From DATILL01 sp035476575 (lineage in GTDB: Bacteria > Actinomycetota > Actinomycetes > Mycobacteriales > JACQDL01): a stretch of 45,155 nucleotides of DNA. The notes beneath the pieces are model-generated. The model made no database searches, was not told the DNA's origin, and worked only from the letters and a program-made list of their open reading frames with translations. The stretch covers positions 1 to 45,155 of the forward strand of contig DATILL010000051.1 of NCBI GenBank assembly GCA_035476575.1, in the 5' to 3' direction. The translations under genes were made by a program, and so were the position numbers. The first letter of the stretch is position 1. The number at the start of each line of letters is the position of its first letter. Below, piece by piece: positions 33,790-42,781 of this stretch.

Positions 33790-33801
33790 AAGGGGGCATA
33801 C

Positions 33802-34728
33802 GTGAAGCCACGCGAGCCAGGTCGCGACCTCAAGCCACGCGAGCCAGACCCGGCAGCCGGTCCCCCTGGCCGGGAGCTTGGTCCTGAGACCGGCGGTCGG
33901 GAGCTCAACCCCGAGACCGGGGCACGAGACCTCAACCCCAGCTCCGCTGGCCGGGAGCTCAACCCCGAGACTGGCGCCCGGAACCTGAACCCCGCGTCCG
34001 GCGGGCGGGACCTGAACCCTGGGTCTCCGGCCCGGGCGAATGAACAGCCGACCGGCCTTGGGGACATGCCGCTGGATGTGCTGAAAACGATCGTCGGGCA
34101 CCTCGGGTCGCCCCAGGAGATGCCGTGGGAGCTACCGAAAGCGCTGGCAAAGGAGCTGGCGAAGGAGCGTGGCATGTCGACGGGCTTCCGCGATGCCGTC
34201 GACCAGTACGTCAGGGACCTGCTGGCGAACGGGGACCTGGTGGACGCGAACACTGGAGAGACGGCGGGCAAGCGCGCACCCGCCGAGGCGCTCGCGCAAT
34301 GGGGAAAAGGTGACCTTGTCACGCCAGCGGAGTGGTTGGTCAAGAGCCTGCTCACATCCGGTGAGCTGGTCGACCCCCGCGTTGGGACGCGGGCTGGCGT
34401 CCTCACCCTCCGCGAGGCCTTCGCGGCATGGAAGGACGGCAGCCTGATCTCGCTTGAGGAGTTCTTGACCAAGAAGTTCAGTTTCTTCTTCCAGAAGCCC
34501 AGCGACGATCCGGTGGCAGAGAAGACAAGGAACGGATGGAAGACTACGTTCAGGCACAGCTCGGTCGAGCTGAACCGCTTGCAGGACCTCGCCCGCCGAC
34601 TGCTCGACAAGGGTCGGGTACAGAAGCGTGACGGCGCCACGGTCCCGGCGGACAGCCAACTGGACGCCGTGGTCAGCGGCGTCATCAACGGGGAGATGCG
34701 ATTCGTCGAGCCCCAAAGTGGCCCGTGA
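33802..34728 (+). CDS. Unknown protein with N-terminal GREL/DLNP repeats
   Basis: The 308-residue protein begins with a proline-rich array (about residues 4-75) of some seven units of 10-11 residues built on G-R-[ED]-L-N-P-x-x-x (for example GRELNPETGARDLNPSSA). The rest is helical and charged (ALAKELAKERGMSTGFRDAV, DQYVRDLLANGDLVD, AEWLVKSLLTSGELVDPRVG), with two similar DLLANGDLVD/SLLTSGELVD segments about 60 residues apart that suggest an internal duplication. There is no signal peptide or membrane segment. GTG 33802 follows the upstream gene by 12 bases with AAAGGGG as ribosome site. I do not recognise the family. Confidence 0.65.
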   Translation: MKPREPGRDLKPREPDPAAGPPGRELGPETGGRELNPETGARDLNPSSAGRELNPETGARNLNPASGGRDLNPGSPARANEQPTGLGDMPLDVLKTIVGHLGSPQEMPWELPKALAKELAKERGMSTGFRDAVDQYVRDLLANGDLVDANTGETAGKRAPAEALAQWGKGDLVTPAEWLVKSLLTSGELVDPRVGTRAGVLTLREAFAAWKDGSLISLEEFLTKKFSFFFQKPSDDPVAEKTRNGWKTTFRHSSVELNRLQDLARRLLDKGRVQKRDGATVPADSQLDAVVSGVINGEMRFVEPQSGP

Positions 34729-34734
34729 CCTGCC

Positions 34735-34905
34735 GGGTCGGAATGACGCATGGACGCCACGAACGCGAGAAGCTCGTCCAGCTCCTGGTCGGTCTCAAAC
34801 ACGTCATCACGCGCAAGCCCGTCAACCGAGCCAATCGGCCGCGCACCCCGGCGCCGAGCCAGTTCCTCCACCGGAACAAACCCTCGGTTGACACGTACGA
34901 CGCGC
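34735..34905 (-). pseudogene. Fragment resembling a small antitoxin-like protein
   Basis: One frame reads VVRVNRGFVPVEELARRRGA, RPIGSVDGLARDDVFETDQE, LDELLAFVASMRH, a pattern (ARRxGxRPIxSVDxLAxDDVFET) that I know from small actinobacterial proteins often paired with toxins. There is no start codon in the proper place, and the frame runs on without a stop into the complement of the gene at 33802. I consider it a relic. Confidence 0.35.
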
Positions 34906-35002
34906 GGTCCGCGCTGCTGGTTACTGCCCGCCTCCGGACGTGCCTGCGCATGATCGCACTCCCGCGGAGGCGAGGCTACGGACCGCGTCGCCGTACTCGC
35001 TC

Positions 35003-35131
35003 CTAGGGCTCTGCGCGCCGCGGGGTGCCGCGTCCCGTGGCCGGGACACCCCAGGCCGCCATCACAGCCGCCCGCTCCTCGTCGGTCTCGGGCATCGAAC
35101 CGCCGGTGTAGACGAGGACGTAGTTCGCCAT
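35003..35131 (-). pseudogene. Truncated YCII-type protein
   Basis: From ATG 35131, with AAGGAGAG upstream, the product is MANYVLVYTGGSMPETDEER followed by AAVMAAWGVPATGRG and a stop after 42 residues. The first 28 residues match the start of YCII-related proteins of about 100 residues; the remainder is missing. Confidence 0.5.
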
Positions 35132-35359
35132 GGTGCTCTCCTTCACAGGTCCGGCAGCAGCGGCGCCGGGCGGCCGGCGGCAGGTTGAGCCGCACCTCCA
35201 TGACGAACGCCGTACGCCGGAATCGACAGCCTGCCCACAACAACGTGCGCGGAGTCTTGGCGCCCGGGCACCGGCGCCACTCGTCCTGTCGGACCCGGGC
35301 GGTACGGTCCGGCCACGCACATACAGACGCCACAGCACGCACAGGCAGGGGAAAGAGAC

Positions 35360-35752
35360 ATGGGTCGAGTGGTGCACTTCGAGATCCACGCCGGGGATCC
35401 GGACCGGGCCGAGCGGTTCTACTCCGAGATCTTCGGCTGGACGATCACCCGGTGGGACGGCAGCCCGATCGACTACCGCCTGATCACCACCGGGCCGGAC
35501 GACGAGCCCGGCATCAACGGCGCGATCCTGCAGCGCCAGGGCGACCTCGACGGCGAGGGCGTGATCGCCTACGTCTGCACGGTCGACGTCGCCGACATCG
35601 GCCAGACCGAGAAGGCGGTCGCGGCGGCCGGCGGCCAGCAGGTGATGGACCGTCAGCACATCCCGGGCGTCGGCTGGGTCGCCTACTTCAAGGACACGGA
35701 GGGAAACATCTTCGGCGGCATCCAGGCCGAGCCGGCGTCGGGCACCCAATAG
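35360..35752 (+). CDS. VOC (glyoxalase/bleomycin-resistance) family protein
   Basis: The 130-residue protein is a single vicinal-oxygen-chelate domain: HFEIHAGDPDRAERFYSEIF (His6 and following), GWTITRWDG, and a C-terminal GWVAYFKDTEGNIFGGIQ. The motif FKDTEGNIFG is typical of VOC proteins in which a metal or hydrophobic ligand is bound between two beta-alpha-beta-beta-beta modules. The substrate cannot be read. It stands alone with its own AGGGGAAAG ribosome site and lies 67 bases before the acetyltransferase. Confidence 0.92.
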   Translation: MGRVVHFEIHAGDPDRAERFYSEIFGWTITRWDGSPIDYRLITTGPDDEPGINGAILQRQGDLDGEGVIAYVCTVDVADIGQTEKAVAAAGGQQVMDRQHIPGVGWVAYFKDTEGNIFGGIQAEPASGTQ

Positions 35753-35819
35753 CACCCAATAGGGCGAACACCCAAAACCCGCTCGCCAGCCCATCCGTGC
35801 CGAGAGTAGACATCGGGTC

Positions 35820-37052
35820 ATGACCACGCCAGTGCTACGGCCGATCGCAGCGGAGGAGTTCCCACAGTTCTACCGTGCGATCGCCGAGACCTTCCTGGAC
35901 GATGTCCGGGAGTCCGACCGCGAGTCCGAGCTCGCGGTGTTCGAGCCGGAGCGCAGCCTGGCGGCGTTCGATGACAAGGAGATCGTCGGCACCACGACGA
36001 TCATCAGCCGCGGTATGACCGTGCCGGGGGGTGAGCTGCCGGTGGCCGGTGTGACGGCGGTCAGCGTCACACCGACCCACCGGCGGCGCGGCCTGCTGAC
36101 CGCAATGATGCGGCGCCAGCTCACCGAGCTGTACGAACAGCGGACCGAGCCGGTCGCCGCACTGTGGGCATCGGAGTCGATGATCTACTCGCGCTTCGGC
36201 TACGGGCTGGCGGCGCAGGGCGCCCAGCTCCAGGCGAGGACCCAGGCACTGACCCTCCGCCCGGGGACCGATCTCGGCGGGGGCCGGGTCAGGCCGGCGA
36301 CCGAGGAGGAGGCCCGGCCGCACCTCGCCCGGGTCTACGAGGCGGTCCGGCTGCGTACCCCCGGCTTCCTGGACCGGTGCGGCCGCTGGTGGGACCAACG
36401 GCTCCGTGATCCCGAGCACCAGCGCGAGGGGGGCGCGGCGCTGCGCCTCATCCTGTACGAGGAGCCGTCCGGTGAGGTCAGCGGTTATGCGATGTACCGC
36501 ACCAAGAGCAGGTGGCAGGTCAGCGGCCCGGACGGCGAGATCGTCATCCGCGAGCTGGCCGCGGCCACGCCGCAGGGGCAGGCCGCGCTGTGGTCCTTCC
36601 TGCTCAGCATCGACCTGGTCCGCGAGGTGACCCGGTACCTCGGCCCGCTCGACGAGCCGCTGCTCCACCTCGTGACCGACCCGCGGGCGGTCCGGCTCAG
36701 CGTGATGGACCACCTCTGGGTGCGGCTCGCCGACGTCGGCCGGGCGCTCGCCGCCCGCCGGTACGGCCGCGAGCTGGATGTCGTCCTGGACGTCGACGAC
36801 GCCTTCTGCCCGTGGAACATCGGCCGCTGGCGGCTGGCCGCCGGCCCGGGCGGGGCGACCTGCGAACGCACCACCGACGCCGCCGACCTGGCGCTGGCCA
36901 GCACCGACCTTGGGGCGGCGTACCTCGGCGGCACGTCGCTGGCGACACTGGCCGCCGCCGGCCGGGTGCGGGAGCTGCGGCCCGGCGCGCTGGAGGTGGC
37001 GGGCTGGGCGTTCCGGGCCGAGCGGCTGCCCTGGTGCCCGGAGGTCTTCTGA
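35820..37052 (+). CDS. Eis-like GNAT N-acetyltransferase
   Basis: The 410-residue protein has the three-part layout of Eis: an N-terminal GNAT domain with acetyl-CoA motif VTAVSVTPTHRRRGLLTAMM (about 79-98), a second GNAT-like domain (about 150-290) and a C-terminal sterol-carrier-like domain. It ends in PWCPEVF, the free C-terminal carboxylate being part of the active site in this family. Eis enzymes acetylate lysine-like or aminoglycoside amines. The natural substrate here is unknown. The ATG at 35820 gives the expected length. It converges with nei. Confidence 0.9.
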   Translation: MTTPVLRPIAAEEFPQFYRAIAETFLDDVRESDRESELAVFEPERSLAAFDDKEIVGTTTIISRGMTVPGGELPVAGVTAVSVTPTHRRRGLLTAMMRRQLTELYEQRTEPVAALWASESMIYSRFGYGLAAQGAQLQARTQALTLRPGTDLGGGRVRPATEEEARPHLARVYEAVRLRTPGFLDRCGRWWDQRLRDPEHQREGGAALRLILYEEPSGEVSGYAMYRTKSRWQVSGPDGEIVIRELAAATPQGQAALWSFLLSIDLVREVTRYLGPLDEPLLHLVTDPRAVRLSVMDHLWVRLADVGRALAARRYGRELDVVLDVDDAFCPWNIGRWRLAAGPGGATCERTTDAADLALASTDLGAAYLGGTSLATLAAAGRVRELRPGALEVAGWAFRAERLPWCPEVF

Positions 37053-37089
37053 CGGCCCGGATGGCGTCGGACGCCGTACCCGCCGTGAG

Positions 37090-37914
37090 CTAGCCGCCGG
37101 GCGCGGGGCTGGGGGCCTGGCAGGTCGGGCACCAGAACAGGTTCCGGCCGGCCAGCGTCTCCGCCCGCACCGGCGTGGCGCAGGCCAGGCAGGGCAGCCC
37201 GGCCCGGCGGTAGACGTACACCTCGCCGCCATGCCGGTCCTGCCGGGGCGGCCGGCCCATCGCCCTGGGCAGGTGCTCGGGGCGCACGGTGTCGATCCGG
37301 CCGCGCCGTACCCCGGCCCGCATGAGCGTGACCAGGTCTGCCCACATCGCGTCCCAGGTCGGCCGGTCCAGCTCCCGACCCGGCCGGTACGGGTCGACCC
37401 GGTGCCGGAACAGGATCTCGGCACGGTAGACGTTGCCGATCCCGGACAGCACCGCCTGGTCCATCAGCAGCGCGGCCACGGGGGTGCGGCTGCGTGCGAT
37501 CCGGCCGAAGGCGCGGTCCGGGTCAGCGTCGCGGCGCAGTGGGTCCGCGTCGAGCCTGGCCCGCAGCGCGGCGGCCTCGGCCGGGTCGAGCAGCTCGCAG
37601 GCGGCCGGGCCACGCAGGTCGGTCCACCACCCGGCGTTCGCCAGCCGCAGCCGGACCTGCCCGCGCGGCTCGGGCGCGGCACCCGGCCCAGCCTCGAAGC
37701 CGCCGTACAGCCCGAGATGGACGTGCAGGACCAGCCCGTCGTAGAGGTGCAGCAGGTGCTTGCCGTGCGCCTGCGCCCGCAGCAGCACCCGGCCGTCCAG
37801 CCGGGCCGCTCCCTCGGCGAACCGGCCCTGCGGACTGCTCGCCCGCACCGTGTGCCCCGCGAAGCACCGCGTGTGTTCGCGGGCGAGCCGGTGGATCGTG
37901 TGGCCCTCGGGCAC
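37090..37914 (-). CDS. nei: Fpg/Nei-family DNA glycosylase/AP lyase
   Basis: The 274-residue enzyme removes oxidised bases from DNA. It starts PEGHTIHRLAREH with catalytic Pro2 and Glu3, has the Lys in HGKHLLHLYDG, the H2TH segment (MDQAVLSGIGNVYRAEILFR) and a C-terminal zinc finger (CLACATP, then FWCPTCQ). The N-terminal pattern is that of the mycobacterial Nei1 group. I chose GTG 37914, since the longer frame upstream overlaps the divergent gene at 37943. Together with rpiB and pepN it reproduces a gene neighbourhood known from Mycobacterium tuberculosis (Rv2464c-Rv2467). Confidence 0.93.
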   Translation of the reverse strand: MPEGHTIHRLAREHTRCFAGHTVRASSPQGRFAEGAARLDGRVLLRAQAHGKHLLHLYDGLVLHVHLGLYGGFEAGPGAAPEPRGQVRLRLANAGWWTDLRGPAACELLDPAEAAALRARLDADPLRRDADPDRAFGRIARSRTPVAALLMDQAVLSGIGNVYRAEILFRHRVDPYRPGRELDRPTWDAMWADLVTLMRAGVRRGRIDTVRPEHLPRAMGRPPRQDRHGGEVYVYRRAGLPCLACATPVRAETLAGRNLFWCPTCQAPSPAPGG

Positions 37915-37942
37915 GTACCGTCCCTTCGTAGGAGGTGTTCTG

Positions 37943-38470
37943 GTGGCGGACGAGGAGCCGGTCGACGAGCGCCCGGCGGGCGACCTGCCGGGAGGCGAGG
38001 AGCACGGTACGCGCCGGAGGATCCGGCGGCGGCGTCCCGGTGCCGACGACGGACCCGGCCGGGCGGGCCCGGTGCCGGCGCCACCCGGCACGCCGGCCGA
38101 CGCGGTGGCAGCCAGCTCCGGCGCCGCTGAGCCGTCACCCAGCAGGCTCGCCGGCACCGCCCGGCCCGACCTGCCCGAGGATCGGCCCGCTGACCGGCCG
38201 GTCGGGTCACCGCGTCGGCGCGAGCCGGGGGAACGCAGCCTGCGCGGGCTGGTCGCGGCCGGTCCGACCCAGGTCAGCGTGGCGAACGCGATGCGTGCCC
38301 GGGACGCCGCCCGCCCCGCCGCCGAGGACCTCGCCGCGGCGGAGCGTGAGCTGGTTATCGTCCGGCGGTACTACGTGCCTCCGGACACCCGCCCCCCGGA
38401 GCCGTCCGGATCTCGCGCGGCGAGCATCGCCGAACGGGGCACCGGTCAGGACAGCACGGACTCCTCGTAG
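37943..38470 (+). CDS. Conserved hypothetical protein, disordered N-terminal half
   Basis: The 175-residue product has a Pro/Ala/Arg/Glu-rich, probably disordered first 95 residues, then a more conserved-looking segment (RSLRGLVAAGPTQVSVANAM, RARDAARPAAEDLAAAEREL, VIVRRYYVPP). AGGAGG seven bases upstream strongly supports the GTG at 37943. It is divergent from nei with only 28 bases between starts, and its end overlaps that of rpiB by 25 bases. No function is apparent. Confidence 0.75.
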   Translation: MADEEPVDERPAGDLPGGEEHGTRRRIRRRRPGADDGPGRAGPVPAPPGTPADAVAASSGAAEPSPSRLAGTARPDLPEDRPADRPVGSPRRREPGERSLRGLVAAGPTQVSVANAMRARDAARPAAEDLAAAERELVIVRRYYVPPDTRPPEPSGSRAASIAERGTGQDSTDSS

Positions 38471-38901
38471 GCAGCCAGCAGCCTGATCCGCCGCAGGTGC
38501 CGCTCCCCCTGGCTGAACGGCGTGCTGAGGAACACCTCGACCAGCCGGCAGGCCTCCTCGGTGCTGTGCATCCGCGCGCCGATGCTCACCACGTTGGCGT
38601 CGTTGTGCTCACGGGCCAGGGCGGCGGTCTCCTCGCTCCAGGCCAGCGCCGCCCGGACGCCGCACACCTTGTTGGCCGCGATCTGCTCACCGTTGCCCGA
38701 CCCGCCGATGACCACCCCGAGGCTGCCCGGGTCGGCCACCACCCGCTGCGCGGTGCCGATGCAGTACGGCGGGTAGTCGTCGTCGGCGTCGTACTCCGTC
38801 GGGCCGCAGTCGACTGCCTGATGCCCGAGCCCGCCGACGAACTCGATCATCCTGCCCTTGAGCTCGAACCCGGCGTGATCGGAACCGAGGTATACACGCA
38901 T
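38446..38901 (-). CDS. rpiB: Ribose-5-phosphate isomerase B
   Basis: The 151-residue enzyme interconverts ribose 5-phosphate and ribulose 5-phosphate in the pentose-phosphate pathway. The N-terminus VYLGSDHAGFELKG and the central GVVIGGSGNGEQIAANKVCG are family motifs. As in the mycobacterial enzyme, the position of the catalytic cysteine of Escherichia coli RpiB is not Cys, and Glu72 in GNGEQ is the expected base. The start at ATG 38901 gives the usual length. Dispersed 50-bp repeats begin 42 bases upstream of it. Confidence 0.95.
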   Translation of the reverse strand: MRVYLGSDHAGFELKGRMIEFVGGLGHQAVDCGPTEYDADDDYPPYCIGTAQRVVADPGSLGVVIGGSGNGEQIAANKVCGVRAALAWSEETAALAREHNDANVVSIGARMHSTEEACRLVEVFLSTPFSQGERHLRRIRLLAAYEESVLS

Positions 38902-38942
38902 GCCGCGCAGTGTCCCAGCCCCGCCCCACACACCACACCCCG

Positions 38943-39072
38943 GTGTGGTCACCTCTCGGCGTTGTGGTCACCTGTCGTTGCCCACGCCGCCCGTGTGGTC
39001 ACCACTCGGCGTTGTGGTGACCTGTCGTTCCCTGACCACCCCGTGTGGTGACCTTTCGGCGTTGAGGTGACC
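38943..39072. repeat. 50-bp tandem repeats, 2.6 copies
   Basis: Units start at 38943, 38993 and 39043. Each contains GTGTGGTCACC then TCGGCGTTGTGGTCACCTGTC with small changes, so GGTCACC/GGTGACC recurs at 21- and 29-base intervals. They lie between the divergent rpiB and metallo-beta-lactamase genes. The same sequence recurs at 45096. Confidence 0.88.
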
Positions 39073-39102
39073 ACACGCGGTAGGCGGGCGTACGGTGCCG
39101 CT

Positions 39103-39954
39103 GTGGCGGGGACTGCCGAAGGGTGGCGGGAGGTGGGGGACCGGGTGTTCGTCCGGCGGCACCGCTCGCTGGACCTGAACGTCGGCCTGGTGGTGGGCAC
39201 CGGCCACTGCCTCGTGGTCGACACCAGGATGTCGCACCGGCAGGGCCGCGAGCTCGCCGCAGCGATCCGGGTCATCACGGCACACCCATGGACGGTGGTC
39301 AACACCCACGCCCATTTCGACCACTACTTCGGCAACGCCGTGTTCCGGCCGGCCGAGATCTGGGGGCACGTGCGGTGCGCCGCAGCCGCCCGCGAGCACG
39401 GCGCCGCCCACCGGGCCATCGCGCTGCGGTACGCCCGCGCCGAGGACACGGACGCCAACGCCGACGCGCTGTCCGAGGTGGAGATCGACCCGCCGGACCG
39501 CACGTTCATCAACACCGCGACGCTGGACGTCGGCGGCCGGGCGGTCCGGCTGCGGCACCTCGGCCGCGGCCACACCGACAACGACGTCGTCGTCGAGGTC
39601 CCGGACGCCGCCGTCGTCTTTGCCGGTGACCTGGTCGAGGAAGGCGCGCCGCCGGACTTCGGCGACTCCTTCCCGCTGGACTGGCCGTCCACAGTGGACG
39701 GCCTGCTGACCCTGGTCCGGGACGTCGACGGACCGGTGGTGCCAGGGCACGGCGACGTCGTCGACCTGGCCTTTGTGGCCACCCAGGGCGCCAAGCTAGC
39801 CCAGGTCGCCGAGCTGGCCCGGACGGCGTACGCCGAAGGCCGCACCGTGGACCAGTCCTGGCCGGACCTGCCTTACCCCGAAGAGCCCGCCCGGGACGCG
39901 CTGACCCGCGCCTACCACCAGCTCGCGGCCACCCGTCGCGACGATCCGGTATGA
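39103..39954 (+). CDS. Metallo-beta-lactamase-fold hydrolase
   Basis: The 283-residue protein carries the metal-binding motif HAHFDH (His69, His71, Asp73, His74), a later GRGHTDNDVVVE histidine, the bridging Asp in FAGDLVEE and the C-terminal GHGDVV. The substrate may be a thioester, lactone or other hydrolysable compound; family members are too varied to say. I chose GTG 39103, since the ATG at 39067 lies within the repeat array. The stop codon lies inside a strong hairpin. Confidence 0.9.
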   Translation: MAGTAEGWREVGDRVFVRRHRSLDLNVGLVVGTGHCLVVDTRMSHRQGRELAAAIRVITAHPWTVVNTHAHFDHYFGNAVFRPAEIWGHVRCAAAAREHGAAHRAIALRYARAEDTDANADALSEVEIDPPDRTFINTATLDVGGRAVRLRHLGRGHTDNDVVVEVPDAAVVFAGDLVEEGAPPDFGDSFPLDWPSTVDGLLTLVRDVDGPVVPGHGDVVDLAFVATQGAKLAQVAELARTAYAEGRTVDQSWPDLPYPEEPARDALTRAYHQLAATRRDDPV

Positions 39955-39986
39955 CACGCGCGCGTGTCGCGCCGGATCGTCGCGAC
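39935..39986 (+). terminator. Terminator overlapping the stop codon
   Basis: A perfect 15-bp stem (GTCGCGACGATCCGG with 39972-39986) encloses a second perfect palindrome, GACACGCGCGCGTGTC. The stop codon of the hydrolase gene lies in the loop region between the arms. Confidence 0.75.
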
Positions 39987-40124
39987 ACGAGGGGCGCCGC
40001 GCGACCAGAAAGTTGCGTTGACAACCATTCGTCACGCTAAGGATCCCATAGGCCATTCTGTCGATAGTCGACGTACCGTGGTCACCACATGCCGTCACAT
40101 GCAGTCGCAAAGGAGCAACGAACC

Positions 40125-42677
40125 GTGTCCGTCCCCAACCTCACTCGCGAACAGGCCACCGCCCGCGCGATGTTGCTGCACGTCACCTCGTACGACGTGC
40201 GGCTTGACCTGACCGACGGGCTGGGGGGCCCCGGCGACCGGACGTTCCGCTCACGCTCGACCATCCGCTTCGCCGCCCGCGAGCCCGGCGCGCGGACCTT
40301 CGTGGACGTGATCGCCGACCGGTTCCACGAGGTCACCCTGAACGGCGTCCCGGTGGACACCGCCGGCTACCTGCCCCAGCACGGGCTGACCCTGGCCGGC
40401 CTGGCCGCCGAGAACGAGCTGGTGGTCGACGCCGACCTGCTCTACACCAACTCCGGCGAGGGCCTGCACCGCTTCGTCGACCCGGTGGACAAGGCGGTCT
40501 ACCTGTACTCACAGTTCGAGACCGCCGACGCCAAGCGGATGTACGCCTGCTTCGACCAGCCCGACCTGAAGGCGGAGTTCACCTTCACAGTGACGGCGCC
40601 GAGCGACTGGCAGGTTGTCTCGAACGCCCCGGTCACCAGCACGGACGCGGGCCCGGGCGGTGCCACGACCACCCGGTTCGGCACCACGCCGCGGATGTCG
40701 CCGTACATCACCGCGCTGGTCGCCGGGCCATACCACCAGGTCACCGACCACCATGACGGCATCGACCTGGGAGTTTACTGCCGGCGCTCGCTGGCCGAGC
40801 ACCTCGACGCCGCGGAGATCTTCGAGATCACCAAGCAGGGCTTCGACTGGTACCACGCGAACTTCGGCTACCGCTACCCGTTCGGCAAGTACGACCAGCT
40901 CTTCGTGCCCGAGTTCAACGCCGGGGCGATGGAGAACGCCGGCTGCGTGACGGTCCTGGAGGACTACGTCTTCCGGTCGAAGACCACCGACTATGCCTAC
41001 GAGCGGCGAGCCGAAACGCTGCTGCACGAGATGGCGCACATGTGGTTCGGCAACCTGGTCACCATGCGCTGGTGGGACGACCTGTGGCTGAACGAGTCGT
41101 TCGCGACGTTCATCAGCGTGCTCTGCCAGGCCCGGGCCACCCGATGGGAGCACGCCTGGACGACGTTCGCGAACGTGGAGAAGACCTGGGCCTACCGGCA
41201 GGACCAGCTCCCCTCCACCCACCCGATCTCCTGCGACATCCCCGACGTGGAGGCGGTCGAGGTCAACTTCGACGGCATCACCTACGCCAAGGGCGCCGCC
41301 GTGCTCAAGCAGCTCGCGGCGTACGTCGGCACCGAGGAGTTCCTGGCCGCGTTGCGGGTGTACTTCCGCCGGCACGAGTACGGCAACACCACCCTCGGCG
41401 ACCTGCTCCGGGCGCTGGAGGAAACCTCCGGCCGCGACCTGGCCACCTGGTCGGCGCAGTGGCTGGAGACGGCCGGGATCAACACGATCCGACCCGAGTT
41501 CAGCGTGGACGCCGACGGTCGGTTCACGTCGTTCGCCCTGGTCCAGACCGCGCCGACGGAGACCGCCGTCAGCAACGTGCTGCGCGAGCACCGGCTGGCG
41601 GTCGGGCTGTACTCCGGCGCGCCGCTGCGCCGGGTGCACCGGGTCGAGCTCGACGTCAGCGGCGCCCGCACCGAGGTGCCGAAGCTCGTCGGGCAGCCCC
41701 AGCCCGACCTGGTCCTGGTCAACGACGACGACCTCACCTACTGCAAGATCCGGCTGGACGAGCGGTCGCTGGCCTGCGTGCGGGACCGCAGCGGCGAGCT
41801 GGCCGAGTCGCTGCCGCGCGCGCTGTGCTGGTCGGCCGCCTGGGACATGACCCGGGACGGCGAGATGGCCGCCCGCGACTACGTACGGCTGGTGCTGTCC
41901 GGCGTGGGCCGGGAGACCGACATCGGTGTGGTGCAGTCGCTGCAGCGGCAGGTGACCGCCGCGCTCAGCCGGTTCGCCGACCCGGCCTGGGCACCGGAAG
42001 GCTGGCAGACCTGGGCGGACGCCGCACTGGCCGCGCTGGCCGACGCCAAGCCGGGCAGCGACCACCAGCTCGCCTGGGCCCGGGCGTTCGCCTACGCCGC
42101 CCGCTCGGCCGGGCACCTGGAGCTGGTCCGCGACCTGCTGGCCGGCACCCGGACCTTCGACGGCCTGGCGGTCGACACCGACCTACGCTGGACCTTGCTG
42201 CACGCGCTGGTCGCCACCGGGGCCGCCACCGACGACGACATCGACGCCGAGCTGCTCCGCGACCACACCGCCCGCGGCCAGCGCGAGGCGGCCACCGCGC
42301 GGGCGCTCCGGCCGACCCCCGCGGCCAAGGCCGAGGCCTGGCGGCTGGCCACCGAGGACGACGAGCTGCCGAACGCGATCAACGAGGCCATCATCAACGG
42401 CTTCCACCATCCGACCCAGACCGAGCTGCTGCGGCCGTACGCCGACCGGTACTTCGCAGTGGTCGGCGAGGTGTGGAAGCGGCGGACCAGCGAGTCCGCG
42501 CAGCGGGTGGCAATCTTGCTGTACCCGCGGCTGATCGAGCAGCCGATCGTCGAGGCTGCCGACGCCTACCTGGCCGAGAACGACGTACCGCCGGCGCTGC
42601 GCCGGCTGATCCTGGAGGGCCGGGCGGACACGCTGCGGTCGCTGGCCGCCCGGGCCAAGGACGCCACCGCCTCCTGA
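40125..42677 (+). CDS. pepN: Aminopeptidase N (M1 family)
   Basis: The 850-residue zinc aminopeptidase removes N-terminal residues from peptides. The substrate-binding motif GAMEN is followed by the zinc site HEMAHMWFGNLVTMRWWDDL with His301, Glu302, His305 and third ligand Glu324. The length and the C-terminal helical domain (ERAP1-like) are as in actinobacterial PepN. I chose GTG 40125 with AAAGGAG ten bases upstream over the ATGs at 40089 and 40099. A TTGACA at 40018 may belong to its promoter, although no clear -10 follows. A large hairpin ends the transcript. Confidence 0.96.
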   Translation: MSVPNLTREQATARAMLLHVTSYDVRLDLTDGLGGPGDRTFRSRSTIRFAAREPGARTFVDVIADRFHEVTLNGVPVDTAGYLPQHGLTLAGLAAENELVVDADLLYTNSGEGLHRFVDPVDKAVYLYSQFETADAKRMYACFDQPDLKAEFTFTVTAPSDWQVVSNAPVTSTDAGPGGATTTRFGTTPRMSPYITALVAGPYHQVTDHHDGIDLGVYCRRSLAEHLDAAEIFEITKQGFDWYHANFGYRYPFGKYDQLFVPEFNAGAMENAGCVTVLEDYVFRSKTTDYAYERRAETLLHEMAHMWFGNLVTMRWWDDLWLNESFATFISVLCQARATRWEHAWTTFANVEKTWAYRQDQLPSTHPISCDIPDVEAVEVNFDGITYAKGAAVLKQLAAYVGTEEFLAALRVYFRRHEYGNTTLGDLLRALEETSGRDLATWSAQWLETAGINTIRPEFSVDADGRFTSFALVQTAPTETAVSNVLREHRLAVGLYSGAPLRRVHRVELDVSGARTEVPKLVGQPQPDLVLVNDDDLTYCKIRLDERSLACVRDRSGELAESLPRALCWSAAWDMTRDGEMAARDYVRLVLSGVGRETDIGVVQSLQRQVTAALSRFADPAWAPEGWQTWADAALAALADAKPGSDHQLAWARAFAYAARSAGHLELVRDLLAGTRTFDGLAVDTDLRWTLLHALVATGAATDDDIDAELLRDHTARGQREAATARALRPTPAAKAEAWRLATEDDELPNAINEAIINGFHHPTQTELLRPYADRYFAVVGEVWKRRTSESAQRVAILLYPRLIEQPIVEAADAYLAENDVPPALRRLILEGRADTLRSLAARAKDATAS

Positions 42678-42692
42678 CCCAGCTTTCCCGGC

Positions 42693-42750
42693 CGATCATC
42701 GAGTTGTTGTCGCTTGTTGATCTCTAACAGCGACAACAACTCGATGATCG
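42693..42750. terminator. Bidirectional terminator with 22-bp perfect stem
   Basis: 42693-42714 is the exact reverse complement of 42729-42750, with a 14-base loop. It lies between the ends of pepN and the convergent gene at 42782 and should stop transcription from both sides. Confidence 0.9.
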
Positions 42751-42781
42751 TCGGGAGGGTGGGATCGTCGGGAGGGTGGGG

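Noticed and set aside
33504..35342. 612-codon leftward open frame
   Set aside because: It is the antisense of the two-gene unit at 32983-34728. Only a short piece near 34735-34905 resembles a protein, and it is listed as a relic.
40018..40046. pepN promoter
   Set aside because: TTGACA is present, but no good -10 sequence lies 16-18 bases downstream, so I do not list it as a feature.
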